Assembly: GCF_022832975.1 (NCBI RefSeq) | Contig: NZ_CP094846.1 | Span: 2,183,501-2,247,500, forward strand | Length of the DNA stretch: 64,000 bases | Direction of reading: 5' to 3' | Origin: Ornithobacterium rhinotracheale | GTDB lineage: Bacteria; Bacteroidota; Bacteroidia; Flavobacteriales; Weeksellaceae | In this document: positions 15,809 to 23,647 of the stretch, piece after piece | Position numbering within the stretch: position 1 is the first letter of the stretch | Layout: every line of letters starts with the position of its first letter | Program-made: the position numbers and the translations under genes | The notes under the pieces: model-generated | Seen by the model: the letters and a program-made list of their open reading frames with translations, nothing else | Databases searched by the model: none | Told to the model about the DNA's origin: nothing

Positions 15809-16230
15809 GCGAAAGAATTTTTGTAATGACAAGTCCTAAATTTCAAGGCTCCGTCACCTACCACTACGCAGAAAACGGCTATTTAAAAATATTAAAGAAT
15901 GAAGCGCAAATGGATACAGAGCTGCACGGAGAACTATTGAAAAAGGCAACGCCGATACACATTAGCCAAATGCTGGAAATGAAAAAAGCCATCAAGTACG
16001 GCAAGATAGAAGAAATGCCCGCCGATTTGAGCTTTGAGAAGTTTTGGAAGACATACGGCAACTTTGCGGGCAAGAAAAAACGCTGCGAGCAACTTTGGAA
16101 CGCGCTAAACGACACCGAGCGCACCCAGTGCTTAAACTATATAAGTATTTACAAAAGCCAAAAATCCCGCGACGGAACGGCACTTGCCTACCCAGAAACT
16201 TATATAAATAACCGAGTGTGGGAAATTTAA
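15805..16230 (+). CDS. Hypothetical protein with replication-initiator-like C terminus
   Basis: 141 residues. The C-terminal part, FEKFWKTYGNFAGKKKRCEQLWNALND and ending ETYINNRVWE, resembles the tail segment found at the end of many phage replication or DnaD-like proteins. The N-terminal part is unassigned. It is the last early gene, and a rho-independent terminator follows within 20 bases. Confidence 0.6.
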   Translation: MSERIFVMTSPKFQGSVTYHYAENGYLKILKNEAQMDTELHGELLKKATPIHISQMLEMKKAIKYGKIEEMPADLSFEKFWKTYGNFAGKKKRCEQLWNALNDTERTQCLNYISIYKSQKSRDGTALAYPETYINNRVWEI

Positions 16231-16247
16231 TTAAATTTTTATCTTTT

Positions 16248-16276
16248 GCCGCTTGATAAATTCGAGCGGCTTTTTT
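16248..16276 (+). terminator. Terminator of the early operon
   Basis: GCCGCT (16248-16253) pairs with AGCGGC (16265-16270), with two or three further pairs inside, and is followed by six T. It also marks the end of the convergent gpF-like paralogue. Confidence 0.85.
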
Positions 16277-17009
16277 ATAATTCAGATATGAATAGTCTTT
16301 TTAAAATTTTTAAATTTTCATCGGAAATTGGTACTCTGAATACGCTTTTCTCATCTATTGTGAAATAATTCAAAGTATTATTGAGAAAAATGCTAGATAT
16401 CTCTAATTTAGGTAACAAATGCTGCGGCGTTGGTGTGGCATTTCTCAGCTTAATTACATCGGTACGGCAGTTGAAATGATTAGGTGGGAAATAATACTGC
16501 AAAAACGGATCATCTACCTGTACGATAACATTGCTTAGCGGGGCACAAATTTCGGAGGTTTGGTCGTCCATGGTAACTTTAAACTGCACAAAGGGGAATA
16601 AATGTTTGTCCCTTTGTATCTCCTGCCATTTACTGCTCATCATTGACCATGTAATAATTGTATTATATTCTACCTGCACACTGTCATCCAAAGGAAATTT
16701 TAATTTCTTCAAAGCCTCCCGCCTAAATTCGTGCCATGGACGAACGCTACCATTTTGACGAGTTAAAACACTATTGAGATAAATACACTCATCGTAAGTT
16801 GTAGCAGCAGAAAATTTCCAAATATTTTTTTTAAGAACATTCCTAAAATCGTCATCAATAGCATCGTAATCTATTCCGAAACTTGATGTTGAGCTTTCCT
16901 CTTTTTTTTCATTTGGTGCTGATTCTAAGTGTAGTCCCATTTTCTTTCTGATTTCGTTTACCATTTTTTTAGCTAAAATTTCTGTCCAATCATTTTGTTT
17001 TTCTTCCAT
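16275..17009 (-). CDS. Stand-alone paralogue of the Mu gpF-like minor head protein
   Basis: 244 residues. The central part (about 55-200) is clearly related to the gpF-like protein at 18375: WKFSAATTYDECIYLNSVL, WHEFRREALKKL, KWQEIQRDKH, SEICAPL, then the signature PPNHFNCRTDV. It ends shortly after and lacks the long C-terminal extension of the other copy. It lies outside the head operon, transcribed leftward from a promoter it shares with an HTH gene. A spare structural part, a decoy that poisons related phages, or a late duplicate are all possible. Confidence 0.78.
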   Translation of the reverse strand: MEEKQNDWTEILAKKMVNEIRKKMGLHLESAPNEKKEESSTSSFGIDYDAIDDDFRNVLKKNIWKFSAATTYDECIYLNSVLTRQNGSVRPWHEFRREALKKLKFPLDDSVQVEYNTIITWSMMSSKWQEIQRDKHLFPFVQFKVTMDDQTSEICAPLSNVIVQVDDPFLQYYFPPNHFNCRTDVIKLRNATPTPQHLLPKLEISSIFLNNTLNYFTIDEKSVFRVPISDENLKILKRLFISEL

Positions 17010-17076
17010 AACACAAATCTATAAATTAAACCCTAAGTTGCGTAATAACTTAGGGTTTTTTATTTTTGTGTTATGG
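17007..17076. promoter_or_regulatory. Symmetric bidirectional promoter with operator palindrome
   Basis: The start codons of two divergent genes are embedded in matching ends: CCATAACACAAA at 17007-17018 and its exact complement at 17065-17076. Inside lies an 11-bp inverted repeat (17029-17039 with 17047-17057). TATTTTTG (17061-17068) with TTG at 17038-17040 (spacer 20) reads right; TAGATTTG reads left at 17016-17023. Both predicted starts fall at or next to the ATG, so both messages would be leaderless or nearly so. Confidence 0.6.
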
Positions 17077-17405
17077 CAATCAATTCAAAAGGTAGAAATA
17101 CAGGGCTACTCCGTTATCGCAACGAGAAACTCTTGGCGCGCTATTATTATTACTCCCACATTTTGAAGTATAAATATTCGCGTTGTATGGAGGCTTTAAG
17201 CCTTGAATTTGACCTTACTCAAAATCGTATAAATGCCATTATTAACAAGCATTCTAGTAATCTATATAGGCTGGAGCGCCAAGGTGTAGATGTGCCGGCA
17301 TTGCGCAAAATATACCCGTTTATGGTGTGGCACAATCCTCCTTCCAGCCACAAGAATAACGCTCGGCAATTATCCTTAAACCTTTTCTCAAAGGTTGCTC
17401 CGTAA
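17073..17405 (+). CDS. Small HTH-like protein, candidate late regulator
   Basis: 110 basic residues. CMEALSLEFDLTQNRINAIINKH reads as a helix-turn-helix; the N terminus is rich in Arg and Tyr. It lies alone on the plus strand between leftward genes and shares a symmetric promoter with the gpF-like paralogue. Its last 86 bases overlap the convergent tail-terminator gene. The position between early and late regions matches Mu Mor/C activators, so a middle/late activator role is possible; there is no firm family match. Confidence 0.6.
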   Translation: MAINSKGRNTGLLRYRNEKLLARYYYYSHILKYKYSRCMEALSLEFDLTQNRINAIINKHSSNLYRLERQGVDVPALRKIYPFMVWHNPPSSHKNNARQLSLNLFSKVAP

Positions 17406-17751
17406 CGCTTATGCGTGAAAAGGTCTCAAAATGCGCGTCCTCGTAGCCCTGCAATTTTCTGTATATTTTTTCAGATAAATCTAAATAAGACAATGCCTGT
17501 TCTCTGCGCTCGTCCTCGGTTAGCGAGTCCGCATCCCAATGCTTATCCACAATAGTAAGCGTGAAGTCTGCGTTTATTTGCTGGAAAACATTATGAAAGT
17601 CGTCGGAGCTTACAATATTAATTCCAATCAATACAGCAGGATAATCCAGCGGTGGTTTGCTCTCGAATAGCTGCCCATAGTTTAAATCAATATAATTTAT
17701 TTCTGGGATTTCTTTTAGCATTTCAAAGAGTTTTAAATAGAGTTTTTTCAT
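17320..17751 (-). CDS. Putative tail terminator / minor tail protein
   Basis: 143 residues: MKKLYLKLFEMLKEIPEINYIDLNYGQL, then YPAVLIGINIV and a beta-strand pair INADFTLTIVDK, a layout common for small tail terminator (gpU-like) proteins. It is the last gene of the leftward head operon, 3 bases after the gpG-like gene. Assignment rests on size, pattern and place. Confidence 0.6.
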   Translation of the reverse strand: MKKLYLKLFEMLKEIPEINYIDLNYGQLFESKPPLDYPAVLIGINIVSSDDFHNVFQQINADFTLTIVDKHWDADSLTEDERREQALSYLDLSEKIYRKLQGYEDAHFETFSRISVTEQPLRKGLRIIAERYSCGWKEDCATP

Positions 17752-17754
17752 GGT

Positions 17755-18279
17755 TTAAATATTCGTTATTTTCTTAGCTTCTAATTTTATGATTTCCTTA
17801 ATTTTATCGGCAAAAATAGGGCTATCGTTAAAGTCTCCGATAAATTGTCGCTTAGGGATATTCATTTTCATATTTCTTCTATGGGCTTTTACAAAGTATT
17901 CTTTTCCTTTTTTAGACTTTCGGCGATGCTCTCCCACATTTTGTTCTACAACGCCAGAAAACCCAAAATTATGCGCGCGGGCATAGGGGACATCGCTACC
18001 GATAGTTATCGTTACCCCATTGGATTTGGGCTCTATTTTGGCGTTTTCCTTATCAATACTTCGTCGTAAATTACCGGTATTGACAAGCAAACTCCTTTCA
18101 TTTTCTTTGTCTTTTTTCGGAGCCCAAGGCTCTACGCTGCTTCCTTGCCAACTTTGCTGGTCAAAATTTTCTTTGGCGAAAAGCAAAGCCTCGTTTGCTA
18201 TTATAATTGGCAAATCATCTAAAAATTGATGCGTTCTTTGTTCTATGGCACGCATCACCTGCTCTAAATTTCTACTCAT
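17755..18279 (-). CDS. Mu gpG-like virion morphogenesis protein
   Basis: About 174 residues from ATG 18279 (MSRNLEQVMRAIEQR). The frame is open to another ATG at 18348, but that 23-residue extension is Cys- and Lys-rich and unlike the family. The pattern LLVNTGNLRRSI, then VTITIGSDVPYARAHNFG and a C-terminal KRQFIGD is diagnostic of the tail completion / virion morphogenesis family (Phage_tail_S). It follows the gpF-like gene, as in Mu, and joins heads to tails. Confidence 0.85.
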   Translation of the reverse strand: MSRNLEQVMRAIEQRTHQFLDDLPIIIANEALLFAKENFDQQSWQGSSVEPWAPKKDKENERSLLVNTGNLRRSIDKENAKIEPKSNGVTITIGSDVPYARAHNFGFSGVVEQNVGEHRRKSKKGKEYFVKAHRRNMKMNIPKRQFIGDFNDSPIFADKIKEIIKLEAKKITNI

Positions 18280-18374
18280 TTTTTTATTATTTGGTTTAGT
18301 TTTTGTACATTTGCAAGACATTGGTGCGGGTAATACCAAGCCGAACACAGATAAGAGCGAGTTTTTAACTCGCT

Positions 18375-19772
18375 CTAGTCTCTTAAAAGTGAATGCAAAA
18401 GAGTTCTAAACTTATCTACTTCACTGGCAATAGCATCTCGTCTATCTATTTTTTCCACTTTTTTATTTGCTATTAAATAAACGAATTTTAATTTTGGGTT
18501 TTTCTTAAAACTCTCATGTAATCTTGCTCCCGCACGATTAATGTTCCTTGCTGAAAATTTTTCATTTCCACCAAAATTTAATATTAAAAACACATCGTCA
18601 AAGTTTCCTAATTGTTCTCCTTTGTGCAATTTCTGTACTGAATTTAATATAAAGTTTTGCGGTTTGGTTCCGTTGGTTCTATTGGTTGCGTCTCCAATAT
18701 AAGTTAAGCCTAATTGCTTAGCTTCAAACTCTGGGTTTCTTTCTCCAGCTATTTTAGAGTGGTACCTAATTCTTAGTTCAAGATCGGTATCATTATTCAC
18801 AATAAGCCTACCTAAATACTGGTTAATAGGATAATCACTTATATCAGAATTTATATTGTTTTTTAATACACTTCTGTTTTGTTTGTTTCGGTATATTTCC
18901 ACATAGGCTTGTTCTTCCGACATTAATTCTCCTAGAATAACCTTTTGTTCGTCTTCTGTAAAGTATTCATTTAGCTTTTCAAAATACAGGCTATTTTCCG
19001 CAAATATCTTTCCGGTAATCCCTATGTTATTTCTGAAATTTTGAGGAATATCGGGTGCTTTTATTTGTTCGTTCGGCGTAGGTTCCTCATACCTTACGGC
19101 TTCCACATCTGTACGGCAATTGAAGTGATTGGGAGGAAAATGCGTTTTAAGCAATGGATGATCCCACGGCACTACTACACCATGCAGAGGCGCGCAAATA
19201 TCGGAGGTATGGTTATCTTGAACGACAAAGAATTTAGCATAAGGGTATATGTGTTTTTCTCTTTGAAATCTTTCCCATTTTGCCGCCATTCGCGCACTAG
19301 CTACGGCTGTGTTATACTCTGTTTTTAAATAACGAGCGGAGCGGTCAATGATTTTTAGAGCTTCCTTTCTAAACTCATTCCAGCTTCTCACTTTTCCATT
19401 TGGAGAAATAAGTGCGTTATTTAGTGCAATATTGTCAGCGGTATTTTTAGCCATAGAAAACTCCCAAACATTGTCTTTCATTTTTTGGATAAATGGAGCA
19501 TTTTCAATTTTCAAATCCTCATTTATGATAGGTTTTATTTCCGCCTCTACCCCTTGCCATAATTTGTTGAAAGTGGCTCGAACGACACCTTTATGCTGCA
19601 AAGAATGCTTGTTTTTTTGCAAATACATTTCTTTCATGAGCTTTATAAATTCCTGCCTAAATTCGGTATCAAATCCAGCGGAAAGATGGGCTTGCTCAAC
19701 TTGCCCACAGCAACCTTTATACTCTTTTTCTAGAGCCTGCCAATCCAGCTCCTCGTATAGGCTAAGTTCTAT
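18375..19772 (-). CDS. Mu gpF-like minor head protein with C-terminal extension
   Basis: Head morphogenesis protein with EFRKEALKIIDRS, KWERFQREKH, SDICAPLHG and PPNHFNCRTDV. The first ATG is at 19637 (420 residues), but the frame stays open for 45 more codons with family-like sequence (YEELDWQALEKEYKG and AHLSAGFDTEF), and no ATG, GTG or TTG occurs there. The far end is an ATA at 19770-19772 overlapping the portal stop TAG, which I give as the limit; an internal CTG is the other option. Residues beyond about 260 form an unassigned domain (YHSKIAGERNPEFEAK, FDDVFLILNFGG), perhaps an effector of the polyvalent-protein kind. Confidence 0.8.
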   Translation of the reverse strand: MELSLYEELDWQALEKEYKGCCGQVEQAHLSAGFDTEFRQEFIKLMKEMYLQKNKHSLQHKGVVRATFNKLWQGVEAEIKPIINEDLKIENAPFIQKMKDNVWEFSMAKNTADNIALNNALISPNGKVRSWNEFRKEALKIIDRSARYLKTEYNTAVASARMAAKWERFQREKHIYPYAKFFVVQDNHTSDICAPLHGVVVPWDHPLLKTHFPPNHFNCRTDVEAVRYEEPTPNEQIKAPDIPQNFRNNIGITGKIFAENSLYFEKLNEYFTEDEQKVILGELMSEEQAYVEIYRNKQNRSVLKNNINSDISDYPINQYLGRLIVNNDTDLELRIRYHSKIAGERNPEFEAKQLGLTYIGDATNRTNGTKPQNFILNSVQKLHKGEQLGNFDDVFLILNFGGNEKFSARNINRAGARLHESFKKNPKLKFVYLIANKKVEKIDRRDAIASEVDKFRTLLHSLLRD

Positions 19773-21070
19773 CGAGGAGCTTGGGCGAAAAAATCCTTTA
19801 GCTTGTCAAATAAGGATAACTCTTTCGCTTGTACTTTTTTGACTTTGGGCGTGTTTTTTTGCTTGTTTTTGGGCTTTTTCTTAGGGGTTTCATCTGTTTG
19901 GATTTCCTCTTCTTCTGGAGTTTCTGCACGCTCTTTTTCTTGCTCCCGTTCTTTGCTCTTAGCCCCTCGAGGCAATCCAAATTCCTCATAGAAGTAATCA
20001 TCATCTACACCGTCGGCGGTAAGCTGATTTACACGCTCGGCAACACTTAATTTGTCTATGGCTTTTAAATCTTCTTTTTCGTCAATGAAATTAAAGAAAC
20101 CGCCCGCTACGGGATAACCTCTTTTTTCAAGGCGTGGTTTAAGCTCTTTGTTTAAGAAACGACGCACAAAGATTTTATCGGCTTTGTTTAAGTCGTTTTC
20201 CGTATTGCCATGCACTTTTGCCTGAGCGAGTGAAGTCCCGTCGGTGGTGGTCATCGTTTGCCCCTGTGCGCTGATTAATATTTGTTTGTCCCAATGCTCC
20301 AAAAACTCACGATGCACCGCGCCGTTGGATTGACTAGTTTGCAAGGTTTCTACCGAGCTTTTATTGCTTAAAACCATATCTGCAGCCGCCCCTCTTTTTC
20401 TAAATGATTCCTCCATTTCTTTCTGTCCATTTTCATCGTCGGGGTCGTACTTGCCGATAAGCTGCGGAATGCCAAACAGCTCGCAGAATTGCGCATAATC
20501 TGCACCTCCATTTCGTTTAAATATGGCGTAAGGTGCCGTGCGCGCAAATATCCCTAAGTCTTTGTCGTCGCCAATGTTTAAAATGAAATCGTTATCCTCG
20601 TAAGGAATGCCCTCATCGCTAGAGGTGTCTTTTAAAATTAACTTATGCAGCGTGTCAATGTGTCGGCGGTCGATACTTTGAACCTTAAAACCATCTGAAA
20701 AATCCAACTCCACGATGGATTTGCCGTAAAATTTAGAAAGTAAAATTTCACGGAGCAATTTTTCAAATTCGGGCGTGTCTATCAAGTCCCAAAGCTCCTC
20801 TATCTCTTTGCCGTCTTTTTGAAAGGTGAGATTGGCATTGGTTATGGCGCGCACACGCTTGTCCATGGCTTCGTATAGTACGCCGTCCATTAGTAAGTTA
20901 TTGTAAAGCTCCACGAGCTTTTGACGCCTGCCACGATAAGCCTGCGAGATAGCGGTTATCCAGTTTTCAATATCTAAGGAGCTGTGCCTTTCGGGTTTTA
21001 CCACTAGCACTTGGCTAATGTTTAAAGTCTTTTTTTGGCTATTCTTTTGTTTAAATCCAATTTTAGTCAT
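19769..21070 (-). CDS. DUF935 portal protein (Mu gp29-like)
   Basis: 433 residues. It forms the dodecameric DNA gate of the head. Typical features are the N-terminal IENWITAISQAYRGRRQKLVELY, AMDKRVRAITNANLTF, FYGKSIVELDF, FAQFCELFGIPQLIGKYD and TSLAQAKVHG. The C terminus (about 370-420) is a charged Lys/Glu low-complexity tail. The stop overlaps the extended frame of the gpF-like gene. Confidence 0.92.
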   Translation of the reverse strand: MTKIGFKQKNSQKKTLNISQVLVVKPERHSSLDIENWITAISQAYRGRRQKLVELYNNLLMDGVLYEAMDKRVRAITNANLTFQKDGKEIEELWDLIDTPEFEKLLREILLSKFYGKSIVELDFSDGFKVQSIDRRHIDTLHKLILKDTSSDEGIPYEDNDFILNIGDDKDLGIFARTAPYAIFKRNGGADYAQFCELFGIPQLIGKYDPDDENGQKEMEESFRKRGAAADMVLSNKSSVETLQTSQSNGAVHREFLEHWDKQILISAQGQTMTTTDGTSLAQAKVHGNTENDLNKADKIFVRRFLNKELKPRLEKRGYPVAGGFFNFIDEKEDLKAIDKLSVAERVNQLTADGVDDDYFYEEFGLPRGAKSKEREQEKERAETPEEEEIQTDETPKKKPKNKQKNTPKVKKVQAKELSLFDKLKDFFAQAPR

Positions 21071-21072
21071 AA

Positions 21073-21483
21073 TTAATAGTAGTTTTTACGCGGTGGGTTT
21101 GAATGATAGGAAAATGATTTAACGCTTTTTTCTTCCTCCATTAGTCGGGGCAGATTAGCAGGCATTCCTTTGTAGACGGCGGTAAGCCAATTCACGGCCT
21201 CTTGATAACGGAATTTCTTATCTTCGTAGTCAATGCTAGGCGTTGCCAGTGTGATGATTTCCCAAATGGCAATGTCTTTAATAAACTTAACCAGTAGCGG
21301 GCTTCTGTCGCAATCCGTGGCAGAGAAAATAGCCCCCGTGTCGTAGGTTTTCATCAGTTTGGAAGAAGCAAAATCAATGGCCATATCCAGCGCAGCGAGC
21401 GCAATGGTCTCGTCGTTTTCAATAATTCTTTTAAGCTTTGCCTCTCGGCAATGTGTCTTTAATTCTTCAATTTCTATAAACAT
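21073..21483 (-). CDS. DUF1320 head-completion protein (Mu gp36-like)
   Basis: 136 residues. The helical pattern MFIEIEELKTHCREAKLKRI, LAALDMAIDFASSKLMKTYDT, LVKFIKDIAIWEI, then RYQEAVNWLTAVYKG is typical of gp36/DUF1320, a head-tail adaptor. It sits 3 bases from TerL and 2 from the portal gene, between them in transcription order. Confidence 0.82.
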   Translation of the reverse strand: MFIEIEELKTHCREAKLKRIIENDETIALAALDMAIDFASSKLMKTYDTGAIFSATDCDRSPLLVKFIKDIAIWEIITLATPSIDYEDKKFRYQEAVNWLTAVYKGMPANLPRLMEEEKSVKSFSYHSNPPRKNYY

Positions 21484-21486
21484 GGT

Positions 21487-23001
21487 TTAATATCTTTTTT
21501 TGTTCTTGGCTTTTTGATACACCTTGGGCGTGTGGTTCCCTGTCAAATTCTTGTGATTAACCACCCATACGGCACCCTCCACGGCGTCTGGAGCGTCGTC
21601 GTGCGCTCTAGATTTTGGCGACAAGGCTAAAAATTGGAACTCCGTTTCTTTCATATCTTCTCGCCCTTTCAATTCTTCGTTAAATATTAACTTGCCATTG
21701 CGGTTAAGCGGCTCCAAATTGCTCTCAATCCGGTAGAACTTCTCGGGCTTTTTGCGCTCATCGGCTTTCAGCGGGAGCGTTATGTTATAGCGTTTGTTCG
21801 CCTTTTTAATCTCTCGTTTTAGCGTGTCGTCAATCCAAGGGTATTCAATGTAATAGTACACAGATACGCCCGCGCTGGAGGTTTTCTTATAGGTTTCGTA
21901 AAGGTGCTCCAGCATTTTGGCGGTGGTGTTTTTTTGACAAAACATATCAATTACATGGTACTCGTCTTTGTACTTGCCCACCAAGGCGGTTGCTTTAAAG
22001 TCTCCGTTTTTCTTGTAAGAGGGGTCGGTATAGGAAACAAGGAATTTGTATTTTTTGAGTGGTAATACTTTACCATAGCTTATCTCCTTAAACACTTTCC
22101 CTAAGCTGATAGGGTTATTAAAATATTCGCCCTGCACCGCTTGCGCCGATATTTTGGACAATGTTCGGTCGATATGCTCCTCGGTGTTTTTTTGAGGCCA
22201 AGTGGATTTGTTGTTTTTGTCCCGTATGTTTATAATATCGGTGTGGTCTGCCATTTCTATGGCTTTTTTGATACAGCAATAGTCGGCAATGATGTTTCCG
22301 TTAAAGAGCACCGTGATAGGTTCTGAAACCGAACGAGTGGCATATAACGCTTTTTCAAACCACGCCCACTTTTTATCCACGGTGTCGGGATTTCGGCAAT
22401 CTTCGTCCGTATCGAAGTCGTCCACTAAAATGGCATCCGGTCTCACTTCTTCATTTCTTGCTCCACGGGGCGCATTTCCAGCCCCTACGGCAATGAACAT
22501 TGCCCCTTTCTTTATCGTGAATTGGTCGTCGCGCCAATGCCCGTGATTTTGCTGTATTCCGTAATCGTGGATTATCCGCGTGTTACTTTCAAAAGCACTT
22601 TTAAACGGCGTTAAAAGGCGTTTTGCAGATTCATTGGTCGCCGAGGCAATGATGATAAACTTCTTTTTACCTGTAAGGGCTAAGTAGGTAAATTCCATCA
22701 TAGCGCGGGCTGATTTGGCAAGCTCACGCGACCATGCGCGCACCTCGTACCATTCCATATTTTCGGTAATTCTCTTGGTGCTGGCTTTGTGAAATGCCGC
22801 CGGTTCGCATTTATAATACTTGTGGAAATAGTATTTAAACCACTCCTCGGGATTTGCCTCTAAACGCTTTTTTCTGCGTTCAATTTCCGTGGCGGTTTCG
22901 GATAAATCCACGCTGGATTTTTGGCGTAGGTTGGTATAATATCGCTCCCAAAACTCTAACGCCTTGCGGTCTTCGGGTGTTAATCTCTTGGTTATAAGCA
23001 T
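21487..23001 (-). CDS. Terminase large subunit
   Basis: 504 residues from the ATG at 23001 (MLITKRLTPEDRKALEFWER); the longer frame from 23106 overlaps the small-subunit gene and looks spurious. The ATPase half has a KKKFIIIASATNESAKRLL strand-loop in the Walker A area and Walker B with DAILVDDFDTDEDC. The nuclease half has LVSYTDPSYKK and a final HDDAPDAVEGA that supplies the metal-binding acids. It packages DNA; in Mu-like phages packaging starts at the left end and takes in flanking host DNA. Confidence 0.93.
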   Translation of the reverse strand: MLITKRLTPEDRKALEFWERYYTNLRQKSSVDLSETATEIERRKKRLEANPEEWFKYYFHKYYKCEPAAFHKASTKRITENMEWYEVRAWSRELAKSARAMMEFTYLALTGKKKFIIIASATNESAKRLLTPFKSAFESNTRIIHDYGIQQNHGHWRDDQFTIKKGAMFIAVGAGNAPRGARNEEVRPDAILVDDFDTDEDCRNPDTVDKKWAWFEKALYATRSVSEPITVLFNGNIIADYCCIKKAIEMADHTDIINIRDKNNKSTWPQKNTEEHIDRTLSKISAQAVQGEYFNNPISLGKVFKEISYGKVLPLKKYKFLVSYTDPSYKKNGDFKATALVGKYKDEYHVIDMFCQKNTTAKMLEHLYETYKKTSSAGVSVYYYIEYPWIDDTLKREIKKANKRYNITLPLKADERKKPEKFYRIESNLEPLNRNGKLIFNEELKGREDMKETEFQFLALSPKSRAHDDAPDAVEGAVWVVNHKNLTGNHTPKVYQKAKNKKRY

Positions 23002-23005
23002 AGCC

Positions 23006-23470
23006 TTAAAGTTTTGATTTAATAAATGCGTCGGTGTAGTCTGCCAATAGTTGGGCGTCGTCCAAATTTTCCACGCGCACAAAATCCAAGAACTGCGTGA
23101 GTGCATTAATCATCTCGGGGAGCAAAGCCTTCGTTTCTAAATCCTTGATATTTTTAATCAGCTGATTTCTGATTTGGGCGGTTTTATAATCCGCAAATCG
23201 GTAGCCCTCCTCTTGGCTTTGAATATAAGCGTTAATTTCCGCAAGCTCATCTTGCATTTGCACCAGTTGCTCTTGGCGTGTGAGTAAAATGTTACGCTTT
23301 AAGCCCTCCCACTTCTCGGATTTAATCCACTCGGAGGCCGTGTTTACCGCTACGCCCACGCGCTCGGCCAATTCTCTGATGCTGATATTTTTTTCTTGCA
23401 AAAAGAGCATTTTAGCATACTCTTTTTTTTGCTCTCTTTCCTTATTTGTCAATCGTCCTTTCTTTGCCAT
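23006..23470 (-). CDS. Terminase small subunit (Mu gp27-type)
   Basis: 154 residues. The N-terminal helix-turn-helix at about 28-55 (ISIRELAERVGVAVNTASEWIKSEKW) is followed by a long helical region for oligomerisation. It is the first gene of the leftward head operon, 4 bases before TerL. The role is recognition of the packaging start. Confidence 0.82.
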   Translation of the reverse strand: MAKKGRLTNKEREQKKEYAKMLFLQEKNISIRELAERVGVAVNTASEWIKSEKWEGLKRNILLTRQEQLVQMQDELAEINAYIQSQEEGYRFADYKTAQIRNQLIKNIKDLETKALLPEMINALTQFLDFVRVENLDDAQLLADYTDAFIKSKL

Positions 23471-23647
23471 ACTGTCAAACTTTTAAGGCAAAATTCCACT
23501 ATATATCAATGTTTGAGAAATCGACATTTTATGATAGTGCTATTTTAAGAGTATGATACATTGATTTTAGCACTATGATAAAAAGCTAATTTTTTTAGCC
23601 GTTTCGTTTGATTGAATTTTGCCCTGTAAACGAAAAAATACCAAGCC
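23471..23647. promoter_or_regulatory. Divergent late control region
   Basis: This 177-base gap lies between the leftward head operon and the rightward capsid-tail operon. Two interleaved inverted repeats are present: ATCAATG 23505-23511 with CATTGAT 23559-23565, and ATAGTGCTA 23534-23542 with TAGCACTAT 23568-23576. Each gene start is preceded on its own strand by GAATTTTGCC, an off-consensus -7-like motif, suggesting activator-dependent late promoters. Confidence 0.5.

Noticed and set aside
19348-19842. 164-codon rightward ORF inside the gpF-like gene
   Set aside because: It is an antisense shadow of a recognised head gene and is rich in Ser, Cys and Phe as such shadows are.
21487-23106. Terminase large subunit starting at 23106
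   Set aside because: The extra N-terminal 35 residues lie inside the small-subunit gene in another frame and look random; the ATG at 23001 gives a normal start.
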